Source: Paenibacillus sp. FSL R10-2734 (GTDB lineage: Bacteria > Bacillota > Bacilli > Paenibacillales > Paenibacillaceae). Taken from it: a stretch of 64,000 bases of DNA. The position numbers and the translations under genes are program-made. The DNA lies in the NCBI RefSeq assembly GCF_037963865.1, contig NZ_CP150170.1, forward strand, positions 3,286,001 to 3,350,000, written 5' to 3'. The notes below the pieces were generated by a model. The model saw nothing but the letters and a program-made list of their open reading frames with translations. It made no database searches and was not told where the DNA came from. Positions 24,112 to 32,992 of this stretch are shown here, piece after piece (within the stretch, counting starts at the first letter, position 1; every line of letters begins with the position of its first letter).

Positions 24112-24654
24112 ATGGTACCCAGCTTTCATGCGACTACAATTTGTGCTGTAAGACATAACGGACAGGCAGCAATAGCAGGTGATGGTCAGGTTACATTCGG
24201 AGAGAGTGTAATTATGAAGACGACGGCCAGAAAAGTTCGTCGTTTATACAGAGGACAAGTAATAGCAGGGTTTGCAGGATCTGTGGCGGATGCTATCACC
24301 TTGTTCGAAAAATTCGAAGGCAAGCTGGAGGAGCATCATGGTAACCTGCAGCGCGCAGCCGTAGAACTAGCTAAAGACTGGCGTCAAGATCGTATCCTTC
24401 GTAAACTTGAGGCATTAATGATTGTTATGGATAAGGAAGGAATGCTCTTGATCTCCGGAAATGGTGAAATTATCGAGCCAGATGATGATGTGCTTGCTAT
24501 TGGTTCCGGTGGTAATTTTGCACTTGCTTCCGGCCGCGCGCTCAAACGTCATGCTCCTAATCTTGCTGCTGCGGATATAGCTAGAGAGGCTCTTCAGATT
24601 GCATCTGAAATATGTGTGTATACTAACTCCAATATTATTGTTGAGCAATTATAG
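24112..24654 (+). CDS. hslV: ATP-dependent protease proteolytic subunit HslV (ClpQ/CodW)
   Basis: Proteasome-like peptidase that works with HslU. ATG 24112 is chosen because TAAGGAGGT precedes it and the product is then 180 residues, the family size; the frame is open upstream to 24076. The core is HATTICAVRHNGQAAIAGDGQVTFG. The N terminus is MVPSFHATT: where B. subtilis ClpQ exposes Ser after Met removal, this one would expose Val, so the nucleophile may be Ser4 or the Thr of HATT after processing. Confidence 0.96.
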   Translation: MVPSFHATTICAVRHNGQAAIAGDGQVTFGESVIMKTTARKVRRLYRGQVIAGFAGSVADAITLFEKFEGKLEEHHGNLQRAAVELAKDWRQDRILRKLEALMIVMDKEGMLLISGNGEIIEPDDDVLAIGSGGNFALASGRALKRHAPNLAAADIAREALQIASEICVYTNSNIIVEQL

Positions 24655-24687
24655 GCTCAGTGCCATAGAGACAAGGAGGAATTCACG

Positions 24688-26088
24688 ATGGTGAATCAAT
24701 CGCTAACACCCCGTCAAATCGTAGCCGAATTGGATAAATATATTGTAGGTCAGAAACAAGCTAAGAAATCGGTAGCTGTTGCGCTTCGTAATCGTTATCG
24801 GCGCAGTCTGCTTGCTGAGGAACTGCGTGATGAAGTCGTTCCTAAGAACATCTTGATGATCGGGCCGACTGGTGTAGGGAAAACAGAGATTGCCCGACGT
24901 CTAGCAAAGCTTGTTAATGCTCCGTTCATCAAAGTGGAGGCAACCAAATTCACTGAGGTGGGTTATGTAGGGCGAGATGTGGAGTCTATGGTGCGTGATC
25001 TGGTAGAAACCTCTATTCGTATGGTGAAGCTTGAACGTACGGAAAAGGTAAAGGACCGTGCAGAAGAATTGGCTAACGAACGGATTGTCTCAATTTTAGT
25101 GCCTTCGACTTCAAAAAATAAATCTCAGAAGAATCCTTTTGAGATGATTTTTGGCGGGAACTCTTCACAAGAGGATTCTAAAGAGGATTCTGAGCCAGAC
25201 GGAAGCCTAAGTGAACGCCGTCGTGGGGTTAAATTTAAGTTGCTCGCTGGTCAATTGGAAGACGATATCATTGAAATAGATGTTGAGGATACAGCGCCAT
25301 CTATGCTGGATATGTTCGCAGGGCAAGGGAACGACCAGATGGGGATGAATATGCAGGAGATGTTTGGTAGTTTACTTCCGAAACGGACGAAGAAGCGTAA
25401 GCTTCCTATCCGTGAGGCTCGTAAAGTGCTGATTCAGGATGAAGCGGCCAAACTGATTGATATGGACGATGTCATTCAGGAATCTGTGACGCGTGCAGAG
25501 CAATCAGGTATTATTTTTATCGATGAGATCGATAAGGTTGCGAGTCAAGGAAAGGGCTCTGGTCCTGATGTATCACGTGAAGGTGTGCAGAGAGATATCC
25601 TTCCAATAGTAGAAGGATCTACAATTATGACGAAGTACGGACCTGTGAAGACGGATTATGTGCTCTTCATGGCTGCCGGGGCTTTTCATATTGCCAAACC
25701 ATCTGATCTTATTCCTGAGCTTCAGGGGCGGTTTCCGATTCGCGTAGAGCTGAGCAGTCTGACGCTGGAGGATTTTGTATCCATTTTAACAGAGCCAGAG
25801 AACGCTTTGACGAAACAATACGTTAATCTATTAAAGACCGAGAATATTGAAGTGGAGTTCCAGAAGGAAGCTATTCATGAAATCGCCAAAATAGCGGCTT
25901 CAGTGAATCAAAATATGGAGAACATAGGTGCTCGGCGTCTTCATACCATTTTGGAGAAGCTGTTAGAGGATCTATCCTTTGAAGCTCCTGAACTGACTTT
26001 GGACACTATGGTGATTACACCGGAGTATGTGCGTGAGAAATTGGCAAGTATTGCGCAGGATCGTGACTTGAGCCAATATATTCTCTAA
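24688..26088 (+). CDS. hslU: HslU (ClpY) AAA+ unfoldase
   Basis: ATPase partner of HslV that unfolds substrates. In the 466-residue protein, VAELDKYIVGQKQAKKSVA is the family opening. Walker A is GPTGVGKTE (about residue 56), the pore loop is GYVGRDV and Walker B is IIFIDEIDKV. The I domain (about 110-240) contains an acidic and Ser-rich insert (SQEDSKEDSEPDGS). Start ATG 24688 follows AAGGAGG. codY, the usual next gene, is not present. Confidence 0.98.
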   Translation: MVNQSLTPRQIVAELDKYIVGQKQAKKSVAVALRNRYRRSLLAEELRDEVVPKNILMIGPTGVGKTEIARRLAKLVNAPFIKVEATKFTEVGYVGRDVESMVRDLVETSIRMVKLERTEKVKDRAEELANERIVSILVPSTSKNKSQKNPFEMIFGGNSSQEDSKEDSEPDGSLSERRRGVKFKLLAGQLEDDIIEIDVEDTAPSMLDMFAGQGNDQMGMNMQEMFGSLLPKRTKKRKLPIREARKVLIQDEAAKLIDMDDVIQESVTRAEQSGIIFIDEIDKVASQGKGSGPDVSREGVQRDILPIVEGSTIMTKYGPVKTDYVLFMAAGAFHIAKPSDLIPELQGRFPIRVELSSLTLEDFVSILTEPENALTKQYVNLLKTENIEVEFQKEAIHEIAKIAASVNQNMENIGARRLHTILEKLLEDLSFEAPELTLDTMVITPEYVREKLASIAQDRDLSQYIL

Positions 26089-26235
26089 TGCGACAATTCT
26101 TTTTCATTTGAATTTGGGCACAACGAATTAGAAAATTACAATTATGTGTCATTAAAAGGTAAATAAATGTAAAAAAATGCAATTTAAAAGATATTTTCGA
26201 GTTAAAATAGGAATAAAATAGCAAAAAAGTGCTTA

Positions 26236-26272
26236 AAGCCCTGTCTTTTTTAAAAAGATAGGGCTTATTTCT
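26236..26272 (+). terminator. Terminator of the dprA-hslU run
   Basis: AAGCCCTGTCTTTTT pairs with AAAAAGATAGGGCTT (one G-T pair) and continues into ATTTCTT. Confidence 0.85.
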
Positions 26273-26465
26273 TATTGTAATAATATACAAATTAAATGAA
26301 AATCAATGTATGTGAAAAACTAATAAGTTATTCTTTACGACAAGGTTCGACGTGAATATTGATAAATAGAGGATTTTCATACTTTATTTGTCGAAATCAA
26401 GCGAGTTTTTTAAGGAAAGTTGTGGAATTCTTTTCATTATGATAGCTTTGAAAGGAGGAATTATC
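26273..26465. promoter_or_regulatory. Upstream region of the fla/che operon
   Basis: AT-rich and without a gene. One weak promoter candidate is TTTACG-17-TATTGA around 26333-26361. I see no TAAA-N15-GCCGATAT sigma-D element. The transcription start of the 32-kb operon must lie here or inside the preceding run. Confidence 0.3.
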
Positions 26466-26873
26466 TTGGGATTGCTGAATAATGTCAGTTTTCAACGATT
26501 GCAGGGAGGCATTGATGCCGCCTACAAACGACAAAGTGTTCTAGCAAATAACGTGGCTAACGAAGATACGCCAAATTTCAAACGTTCTGATGTTTCATTC
26601 GAAAGTTTCCTTCAGCAACAGGAAAGTGGTATAAAACCTACACTTAACGCGAAGGTAACGGACTCCCGACATTTTCAATTTGGTACCAACAGAATTGTAC
26701 CAGCTGCTGTCGCTAGTACGGATGAAACGACCTCTATGAATAATAACGAAAACAATGTGGATGTAGAACGAGAAATGGCGTTAAGCGCTGAGAACCAACT
26801 CAGATATAGTTCTTATGTCGAGCAGATAAACAGTCAGATTTCGATGATGCGAGCTGTAATTCAAGGAGGATAA
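26466..26873 (+). CDS. flgB: Flagellar basal-body rod protein FlgB
   Basis: Proximal rod subunit. I place the start at TTG 26466, 5 nt after AAAGGAGGAA, giving GLLNNVSFQRLQGGIDAAY and 135 residues, the family length; the frame runs on to 26388 but that extension lacks an SD. The rod motif SVLANNVANEDTPNFKR is near the N terminus, and the C terminus is helical (SYVEQINSQISMMRAVIQ). First gene of the operon, followed by flgC after 6 nt. Confidence 0.95.
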   Translation: MGLLNNVSFQRLQGGIDAAYKRQSVLANNVANEDTPNFKRSDVSFESFLQQQESGIKPTLNAKVTDSRHFQFGTNRIVPAAVASTDETTSMNNNENNVDVEREMALSAENQLRYSSYVEQINSQISMMRAVIQGG

Positions 26874-26879
26874 GATTGC

Positions 26880-27329
26880 ATGAACTTTGGGAGTAGCTTT
26901 GGAATAAGTGCATCAGCATTAACAGCTCAACGATTGCGGATGGACGTGATTTCCTCGAACGTGGCCAATGCGGAAACTACAAGAGCTTCGGTGGTTGATG
27001 GCAAAGCCGTTCCTTACCGGCGAAAGCTTGTTGTTATGGAAGCCACGGATAGTAATAAGTTCTCGAATATTCTAAATTCGAAAATGAACGGTGGAAGTAG
27101 TGAAGGCGTAAAGGTGCAGTCGATCATAGAAGATACTTCACCGTTAAAACCAGTATACAATCCAAGCCATCCTGATGCAGATGCCGAAGGTTATGTCTAT
27201 ATGCCAAATGTAGATGTAACTAAAGAAATGGTAGATATGTTATCTGCATCACGTTCTTATGAAGCCAATGTAACGATGCTGAATGCATCTAAAGCTATGG
27301 CAAGTAAAGCACTTGAAATTGGTCGTTAA
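26880..27329 (+). CDS. flgC: Flagellar basal-body rod protein FlgC
   Basis: A 149-residue rod subunit with the N-terminal signature SALTAQRLRMDVISSNVANAET and the C-terminal D0 helix MVDMLSASRSYEANVTMLNASK. AAGGAGGATAAG precedes ATG 26880. Immediately followed by fliE. Confidence 0.97.
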   Translation: MNFGSSFGISASALTAQRLRMDVISSNVANAETTRASVVDGKAVPYRRKLVVMEATDSNKFSNILNSKMNGGSSEGVKVQSIIEDTSPLKPVYNPSHPDADAEGYVYMPNVDVTKEMVDMLSASRSYEANVTMLNASKAMASKALEIGR

Positions 27330-27419
27330 AAGTAATTAACACAAGTAACGCTTCCGAAGTGTTCTGTACGAAGTAAATCTAGGAAGCATGTGCTTATAAA
27401 ACTTTTAGGAGGGAAACAG

Positions 27420-27731
27420 TTGATACAGAATATCACTAATGGGGTTCAAGCTGTACAGCAGCTTGCCATGAAACCAACATCTGCCGAAAGTTCATCCACT
27501 CCTGCTAATTCCATGGAGAGCTTTGGCTCTTATCTTGAGAATGCACTCAATCAAGTGGCAGACCAGGAACAACAAGCTAAGGATATGAGTAATAAATTTA
27601 TTTTGGGAGAAGTGAATATTGACGAAGTAATGATTTCTTCCCAACAGGCTTTACTGAGTTTGCAGTTGACTACACAAGTCCGGAACAAAGTGATAGAAGC
27701 CTATCAAGAAATTATGAGAACTCAGATTTAA
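27420..27731 (+). CDS. fliE: Flagellar hook-basal body protein FliE
   Basis: Connects the MS ring with the rod. I start at TTG 27420, 7 nt after TAGGAGGG, rather than GTG 27390. The 103-residue protein has the FliE C terminus (GEVNIDEVMISSQQALLSLQLTTQVRNKVIEAYQEIM) in pieces typical of the family. A loose hairpin GCTTCC/GGAAGC (27350/27382) precedes it. Confidence 0.94.
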   Translation: MIQNITNGVQAVQQLAMKPTSAESSSTPANSMESFGSYLENALNQVADQEQQAKDMSNKFILGEVNIDEVMISSQQALLSLQLTTQVRNKVIEAYQEIMRTQI

Positions 27732-27766
27732 TTAAATCCTAGCTTAGTTCCGGATGGGGTGACACT

Positions 27767-29353
27767 GTGAATGAAAGATTTGCCCAATATCGGGAGAAGC
27801 TTACCCTGTATTGGAACAGATTTAGTGGTAAACAGAAGATTTTATTCTTTTCTACATTGTTTATCATTCTAATAATAATCGTAGTTTTAACCATGCAGCT
27901 TTCAAAGACAGAATATGAAGTAGCATTTCAAGATTTGGACAGCACAGATTCAGCTGGAGTAATGAACTACTTGGATTCAGCAGGTGTGTCATACCGATTA
28001 AGCCAAGATGGAAAGAGCATCTCAGTGCCAAGCACAGAAGCGGCTCGAATTAAGGTGGATATCGGTTCTCAGGGGATTGTTCAGGGGGGCTCTATCGGTT
28101 ATAAAGTCTTTAATGATAATTCGTCAATGATAGGAACGACAGATAGTGAGTTTAATGTGAAGTATAATAATGCATTAAACGGCGAAGTAGAACAGTTAAT
28201 GAGACGTATGCAAGGAATTAAGGATGCAAAAGTACTAATTAATCTTCCTAAAGAGACAGTTTTTGCTTCTCAGGCTGACCAGGAGCAAGCATCAGCATCC
28301 GTTGTGCTTTCATTTAATCCAGGCTTTAGACCTAGTCAAGATAATATCGATGGGTATTTTAACCTTGTGAAGACAGCTGTTCCTAATCTACCAATCGATA
28401 ACATTACGATTGCTAATAATGAAGTCGAGTTAATGCCAACGGCTAAAGGTGGACAAGCTGGAGTTTCTAACCAAGTCGAAGAGAACTTCGCTCTTCAGAA
28501 GAAATTTGAAGAACAAGTAAAGAAAGATGTGAAACAATTCCTTAGCACTCTTACGGGCCCCGATAAAGTTGATGTTCTCGTATTCTCGAAGCTGAACTTT
28601 GATAAGGAAAACCGGAAGGAGGATCTCGTAACCCCTGTGGACACAGAGAACATGAAGGGGATTGAGATCAGTTCACAAATCATCAGTAATTCTTATTCTG
28701 GTCAAGGTAATACAACTGGCGGAGTAGCAGGCACTGGCTCACAAGATGTAGCGGGCTATCCTTCTGATGCGGGTTCGGACACTTCAACCTCGGAGGAATC
28801 TTCTGAAACGAGGAACTATGAAGTCAACCGAATCACAAAGGATGTCATCGCTAGTCCTTTTACTGTTAAAGATTTAACCATAAATGTTGCGGTTGAACCA
28901 CCTACAGGACAAAATACTTTGGACGATGCAACATCAGCGGCAATTCAAAATATTTTGGTAAATATTGTTCGTGCTTCTCTTGCAGATTCAGGTGCTACAT
29001 ATACAGACGCTGATTTAACTAAAAAGGTTTCGGTGTATTCTCAACAATTTGGCGGTAATGCTGCTAATACCGCATCAGGTGGTCTCGCCACATGGATGCT
29101 ATGGGCTATCGGAGCAGCTGCATTGCTGGTTGGAGCAGGTGGAGGATATCTAATCTACCGGAGTCGTAAGAAGACTGTGGAAGAGGAAGATGAAGACATT
29201 CCATTGCAGGTTCCTACCGAGTTTCCATCTATTAATTTGGAGAGTGTGACGAATGACAGTCAAGTTCGTAAGCAATTGGAAAGTTTGGCAAAGAAGAAGC
29301 CAGACGAATTCGTAAATCTGCTGCGTACATGGCTTGCAGACGAACAGAGGTGA
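27767..29353 (+). CDS. fliF: Flagellar MS-ring protein FliF
   Basis: A 528-residue membrane ring protein. It has one N-terminal transmembrane helix (about residues 26-46, ILFFSTLFIILIIIVVLT), the periplasm-side ring-building motifs (NALNGEVEQLMRRMQGIKDAKV) and a second helix near the C terminus (WMLWAIGAAALLVGAGGGYL, about 442-462). The last ~30 residues (LESLAKKKPDEFVNLLRTWLADE) are the FliG-binding tail. GTG 27767 follows GGGGTGA. Confidence 0.98.
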   Translation: MNERFAQYREKLTLYWNRFSGKQKILFFSTLFIILIIIVVLTMQLSKTEYEVAFQDLDSTDSAGVMNYLDSAGVSYRLSQDGKSISVPSTEAARIKVDIGSQGIVQGGSIGYKVFNDNSSMIGTTDSEFNVKYNNALNGEVEQLMRRMQGIKDAKVLINLPKETVFASQADQEQASASVVLSFNPGFRPSQDNIDGYFNLVKTAVPNLPIDNITIANNEVELMPTAKGGQAGVSNQVEENFALQKKFEEQVKKDVKQFLSTLTGPDKVDVLVFSKLNFDKENRKEDLVTPVDTENMKGIEISSQIISNSYSGQGNTTGGVAGTGSQDVAGYPSDAGSDTSTSEESSETRNYEVNRITKDVIASPFTVKDLTINVAVEPPTGQNTLDDATSAAIQNILVNIVRASLADSGATYTDADLTKKVSVYSQQFGGNAANTASGGLATWMLWAIGAAALLVGAGGGYLIYRSRKKTVEEEDEDIPLQVPTEFPSINLESVTNDSQVRKQLESLAKKKPDEFVNLLRTWLADEQR

Positions 29354-29357
29354 ACTA

Positions 29358-30374
29358 ATGGCAAAGGCAAGTCAGCAGGGGCTTAGTGGTCGTCAAAAGG
29401 CCGCGATCCTGCTTATCACTCTAGGGCCCGAGGTATCGGCGCAAATATTTAAACATTTAAGAGACGAGGAGATTGAACAACTGACTCTTGAAATTGCCAA
29501 TGTCCGTAAAGTGGACAGCAGTGAAAAAGAGTCGATCATGTCTGAGTTCCATCAGATATGCCTCGCCCAGGAATATATTTCACAAGGTGGTATTAACTAC
29601 GCCAAGGAAATTCTGGAGAAAGCGCTTGGTTCAGCAAAAGCTATGGAGGTCATTAACCGTCTGACCGCAACATTGCAGGTAAGACCCTTCGATTTTGCGC
29701 GCAAGGCTGATCCTAATCAGATATTGAACTTTATCCAGAATGAGAATGTTCAGACTATCGCGCTTGTATTGTCTTATTTACAATTCGAACAAGCCGCAGC
29801 TATTCTCTCCTCGCTACCTCAAGAGAAGCAGGCGGAGGTGGCTAGAAGAATTGCTGTAATGGACAGCACCTCTCCAGAGGTTATTACACAAATTGAAAGA
29901 GTACTGGAGCAGAAGCTTTCAGCTACGGTAACTCAAGATTATACAAATGCAGGCGGTATCGAATCGATTGTACAAATCTTGAATGGGGTTGACCGGGGGA
30001 CAGAGCGCACGATTCTTGATTCCCTCGAAATTCAAGATCCAGAACTTGCCGAAGAGATTAAGAAGCGGATGTTTGTATTCGAGGATATTGTCAATGTGGA
30101 CAATCGTTCGATTCAGCGCATTATTCGTGATATTGATAATGCGGATCTGCAGCTTGCCCTTAAGGTTGCAAGCGAAGAGGTACGGGATGTCATTTTCCGG
30201 AATATGTCCAAACGTATGGCAGAAACATTCCGAGAAGAAATGGAATACATGGGTCCAGTCCGGCTGCGTGATGTAGAAGAGGCACAAACACGTATTGTAG
30301 GCACGATCCGCAGACTCGAAGAGTCTGGGGAAATTATCATCGCTCGTGGCGGAGGAGATGACATCATTGTCTAA
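29358..30374 (+). CDS. fliG: Flagellar motor switch protein FliG
   Basis: Rotor protein that interacts with the stator. ATG 29358 follows AGAGGTGA and gives 338 residues, the usual length. N domain: GRQKAAILLITLGPEVSAQIFKHL. Middle domain: the EHPQ-like stretch is diverged. C domain: FVFEDIVNVDNRSIQRIIRDID with the charged torque helix ending in MSKRMAETFREEMEYMGPVRLRDVEEAQ. It overlaps the fliH start region. Confidence 0.97.
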   Translation: MAKASQQGLSGRQKAAILLITLGPEVSAQIFKHLRDEEIEQLTLEIANVRKVDSSEKESIMSEFHQICLAQEYISQGGINYAKEILEKALGSAKAMEVINRLTATLQVRPFDFARKADPNQILNFIQNENVQTIALVLSYLQFEQAAAILSSLPQEKQAEVARRIAVMDSTSPEVITQIERVLEQKLSATVTQDYTNAGGIESIVQILNGVDRGTERTILDSLEIQDPELAEEIKKRMFVFEDIVNVDNRSIQRIIRDIDNADLQLALKVASEEVRDVIFRNMSKRMAETFREEMEYMGPVRLRDVEEAQTRIVGTIRRLEESGEIIIARGGGDDIIV

Positions 30375-31215
30375 GCTGATTAAGCACTCTCAGTATGTTC
30401 CAGTTGATGTTCTGAAAAGATTGGAGCAGGCCCGGCATTATGCGGGCCTTACTGAGGAGCCCGTTCCTGAGGAGACTGCAAGCGAAACAAACTATCATGA
30501 TCCCGCACGTGAAGAGGCAGAAGTGGCACGTAAGCAAATGCTTAAGGACGCCCAGGAATTTGCTGAAGAGCAGGTTCGGAATGCCTCTCTAGAAGCGGAA
30601 CAGATTGTTGAATCTTCAAAAGCAGAGGCTGAAGAGTGGTGGAAACAACGCCGTGAGCAGGATGAGCATATGGTCGAGGCCGTCAAATCCGAAGCTTATC
30701 AGCAAGGGTATCAGGAAGGTGTTTCTCAAGCTGAACAAGAGATGAAGCTCAAAGTTGCAGCGATGATGGATGAAGCGCGTGCTGTTTTAACCGAGGCATA
30801 TAAGGCAAGAGATGTCATTATTCAGGAAGCAGAACCTTTTTTAGTAGAGCTAAGCTGTGATATTGCAGAGAAAATTGTGGATAAACAATTAACGGTAGAG
30901 CCACAGTTTGCAATGGACCTGATTCGGAAGAATCTAGCTCGCAAACGAGAGCAGGGGCTGATCTCACTGTGTGTATCCCCTGCGCAATTCGCTTTTGTGA
31001 ACGCAGCGAGGGAAGAATTGTCATTAGCGGTTGACTCGCAGGCTGAACTACAGATCTTGCCTGACTCGACTGTGAAAGATCAAGGTTGTGTAATCCGCTC
31101 CTCCTTTGGCAGCATAGATGCCCGAATTGATACTCAGCTTGCAGAAATCAAGAAAGAGCTGGTTAGAATCGCGCTGGACACCGATGAGCAGAGAAATGGG
31201 GAAGAAGATGCTTGA
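30367..31215 (+). CDS. fliH: Flagellar export regulator FliH
   Basis: Binds and restrains the FliI ATPase at the export gate. I choose TTG 30367 (SKLIKHSQYVPVDVLKRL), 9 nt after GGAGGAG; ATG 30358 touches the SD directly and is less likely. 282 residues: an acidic, Gln/Glu-rich coiled coil (about 60-150) and a C-terminal globular part (PFLVELSCDIAEKIVDKQL). It overlaps both neighbours, so translation is coupled. Confidence 0.93.
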   Translation: MSKLIKHSQYVPVDVLKRLEQARHYAGLTEEPVPEETASETNYHDPAREEAEVARKQMLKDAQEFAEEQVRNASLEAEQIVESSKAEAEEWWKQRREQDEHMVEAVKSEAYQQGYQEGVSQAEQEMKLKVAAMMDEARAVLTEAYKARDVIIQEAEPFLVELSCDIAEKIVDKQLTVEPQFAMDLIRKNLARKREQGLISLCVSPAQFAFVNAAREELSLAVDSQAELQILPDSTVKDQGCVIRSSFGSIDARIDTQLAEIKKELVRIALDTDEQRNGEEDA

Positions 31216-32521
31216 TAGTAACCGTTATAAGGAGCAGCTTCGTAATCTCGATCCGGTGAGGATCAATGGGAAAGTGACGCAGGTTATCGGTCTTATGGTT
31301 GAATCGGAAGGTCCTGATGCTAGCATAGGAGATGTATGCTACATCTACCCTTCCAAAGGAAATAAGCCGCTGCAAGCTGAGGTCGTTGGTTTCCGTGACA
31401 ACAAGGTACTATTAATGCCGCTTGGAGAACTGCAGGCTATTGGACCAGGTTGTGATGTTGTGGGTACAGGTAAGCCTCTAAGTGTACAGGTGGGTTCAGA
31501 ATTACTGGGTAAAATACTGGATGGTCTAGGACAACCGCTGGATGGTTCACTTATCCCAGCTCGAATGCCACATAGTTCGACCTTTAATATTCCGTCCAAT
31601 CCACTCAATAGACCACGCGTGCAAGAACCCATCAGCATCGGAGTAAGAGCGATTGATGGCTTGCTTACGATCGGTAAAGGTCAGCGGGTGGGGATTTTCG
31701 CTGGTTCGGGGGTCGGTAAAAGCACGCTGATGGGAATGATTGCACGTAATACATCAGCTGATGTTAATGTTATCGCTCTGATTGGAGAACGTGGCAGGGA
31801 AGTGCTTGACTTCATTGAACGCGATTTGGGACCTGAGGGTTTGCAGAGGTCGGTCGTAATTGTTGCTACATCTGATCAGCCCGCATTAATTCGTATTAAG
31901 GGAGCACTTATTGCTACAACAATTGCTGAGTACTTTCGTGACCGTGGATTAAATGTGATGCTCATGATGGATTCGGTCACTCGTTATGCTATGGCTCAAC
32001 GTGAAGTTGGACTTGCAGTCGGCGAACCGCCTGCTATGAGGGGTTATACACCTTCGGTGTTTGCAAGCTTACCCAAGCTGCTAGAACGCGCCGGAACTGG
32101 TCCTACGGGCTCCATAACGGCCTTTTACACTGTGTTGGTTGACGGTGATGACATGAATGAGCCCATCGCTGATGCAGTTAGAGGAATACTCGACGGACAT
32201 ATCGTACTCAATCGAAGTATTGCGAATAAAGGACATTTCCCAGCAATAGATGTGCTGTCCAGCATTAGCCGTGTAATGAAGGATATTGCTCCAGAAGAGC
32301 AGATCGCCGCAGCAGAGAATGTGAAGCGACTAATGGCCGTTTACAAGGATTCAGAAGATTTAATTAATATCGGAGCTTATCAGAGAGGCTCCAATGCTCA
32401 GATTGATGAGTCGATGGAGTACATAGACAGTATATGGGAATTCACCAAACAAAGGGTGAATGAGAAAGTTACGCTGGCTGAAGTTCAACAGTCTTTAATT
32501 TCACACTTCTCAAGGAGTTGA
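31208..32521 (+). CDS. fliI: Flagellum-specific ATPase FliI
   Basis: F1-beta-like ATPase of type III export. Walker A is GIFAGSGVGKSTLMG, Walker B is VMLMMDSVTR, and the family motif GYTPSVFASLPKLLERAG is intact. I use ATG 31208 (437 residues, family size 435-440); ATG 31196 is possible, with GGGGAAG overlapping both. It overlaps fliH by 8 nt. Confidence 0.97.
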   Translation: MLDSNRYKEQLRNLDPVRINGKVTQVIGLMVESEGPDASIGDVCYIYPSKGNKPLQAEVVGFRDNKVLLMPLGELQAIGPGCDVVGTGKPLSVQVGSELLGKILDGLGQPLDGSLIPARMPHSSTFNIPSNPLNRPRVQEPISIGVRAIDGLLTIGKGQRVGIFAGSGVGKSTLMGMIARNTSADVNVIALIGERGREVLDFIERDLGPEGLQRSVVIVATSDQPALIRIKGALIATTIAEYFRDRGLNVMLMMDSVTRYAMAQREVGLAVGEPPAMRGYTPSVFASLPKLLERAGTGPTGSITAFYTVLVDGDDMNEPIADAVRGILDGHIVLNRSIANKGHFPAIDVLSSISRVMKDIAPEEQIAAAENVKRLMAVYKDSEDLINIGAYQRGSNAQIDESMEYIDSIWEFTKQRVNEKVTLAEVQQSLISHFSRS

Positions 32522-32530
32522 TTCAGTATC

Positions 32531-32974
32531 ATGAGATTTCATTATACTTTTCAAAAAGTCGTTGACTTGAAGGGCAATGAGAAGACACAGGCAGAATGGA
32601 TGCTCTCAAGCGCGCTTGGAGAATTGCAGGCACAGGAAAGAAGCCTGGATGAACTCACCTTTCAGCGGAGCGCTATCATGCTATCCTTACAAAATGCCGC
32701 AGAACAAAAGACACCTATGGCGAAGATTCGTGAAATGCAAGAATATGTAGAATACCTGGATAAATGCATTTCCCGTAAGCATGCGGATATAAGAAGTGCA
32801 CATCAGGAAGTTCTGAAGAAGCAAGATCAGTTAAGTACAAAGGTATTAGACGAAAAAGTATGGTTAAAGGCAAAAGATAAGGCTGAGACTGTGTTTCAGC
32901 AAAGTATGATTTTACGGGAACAAAACGAACTGGATGAGATGGCAACCGTCCGCTTCGCGATGAAATCCCTCTAA
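32531..32974 (+). CDS. fliJ: Flagellar export chaperone FliJ
   Basis: A 147-residue, almost fully helical coiled-coil protein that sits in the FliI ring and escorts export chaperones. The N terminus (RFHYTFQKVVDLKGNEKTQAEWM) and the long heptad-like run match the family. The start ATG is preceded by CAAGGAGTTGATTC at the end of fliI. Confidence 0.93.
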   Translation: MRFHYTFQKVVDLKGNEKTQAEWMLSSALGELQAQERSLDELTFQRSAIMLSLQNAAEQKTPMAKIREMQEYVEYLDKCISRKHADIRSAHQEVLKKQDQLSTKVLDEKVWLKAKDKAETVFQQSMILREQNELDEMATVRFAMKSL

Positions 32975-32992
32975 CCCGGGAGGTTTCCGCTA

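Noticed and set aside
26300..26465. Sigma-D promoter before flgB
   Set aside because: No TAAA with a correctly spaced GCCGATAT; only a weak sigma-A-like candidate is visible.
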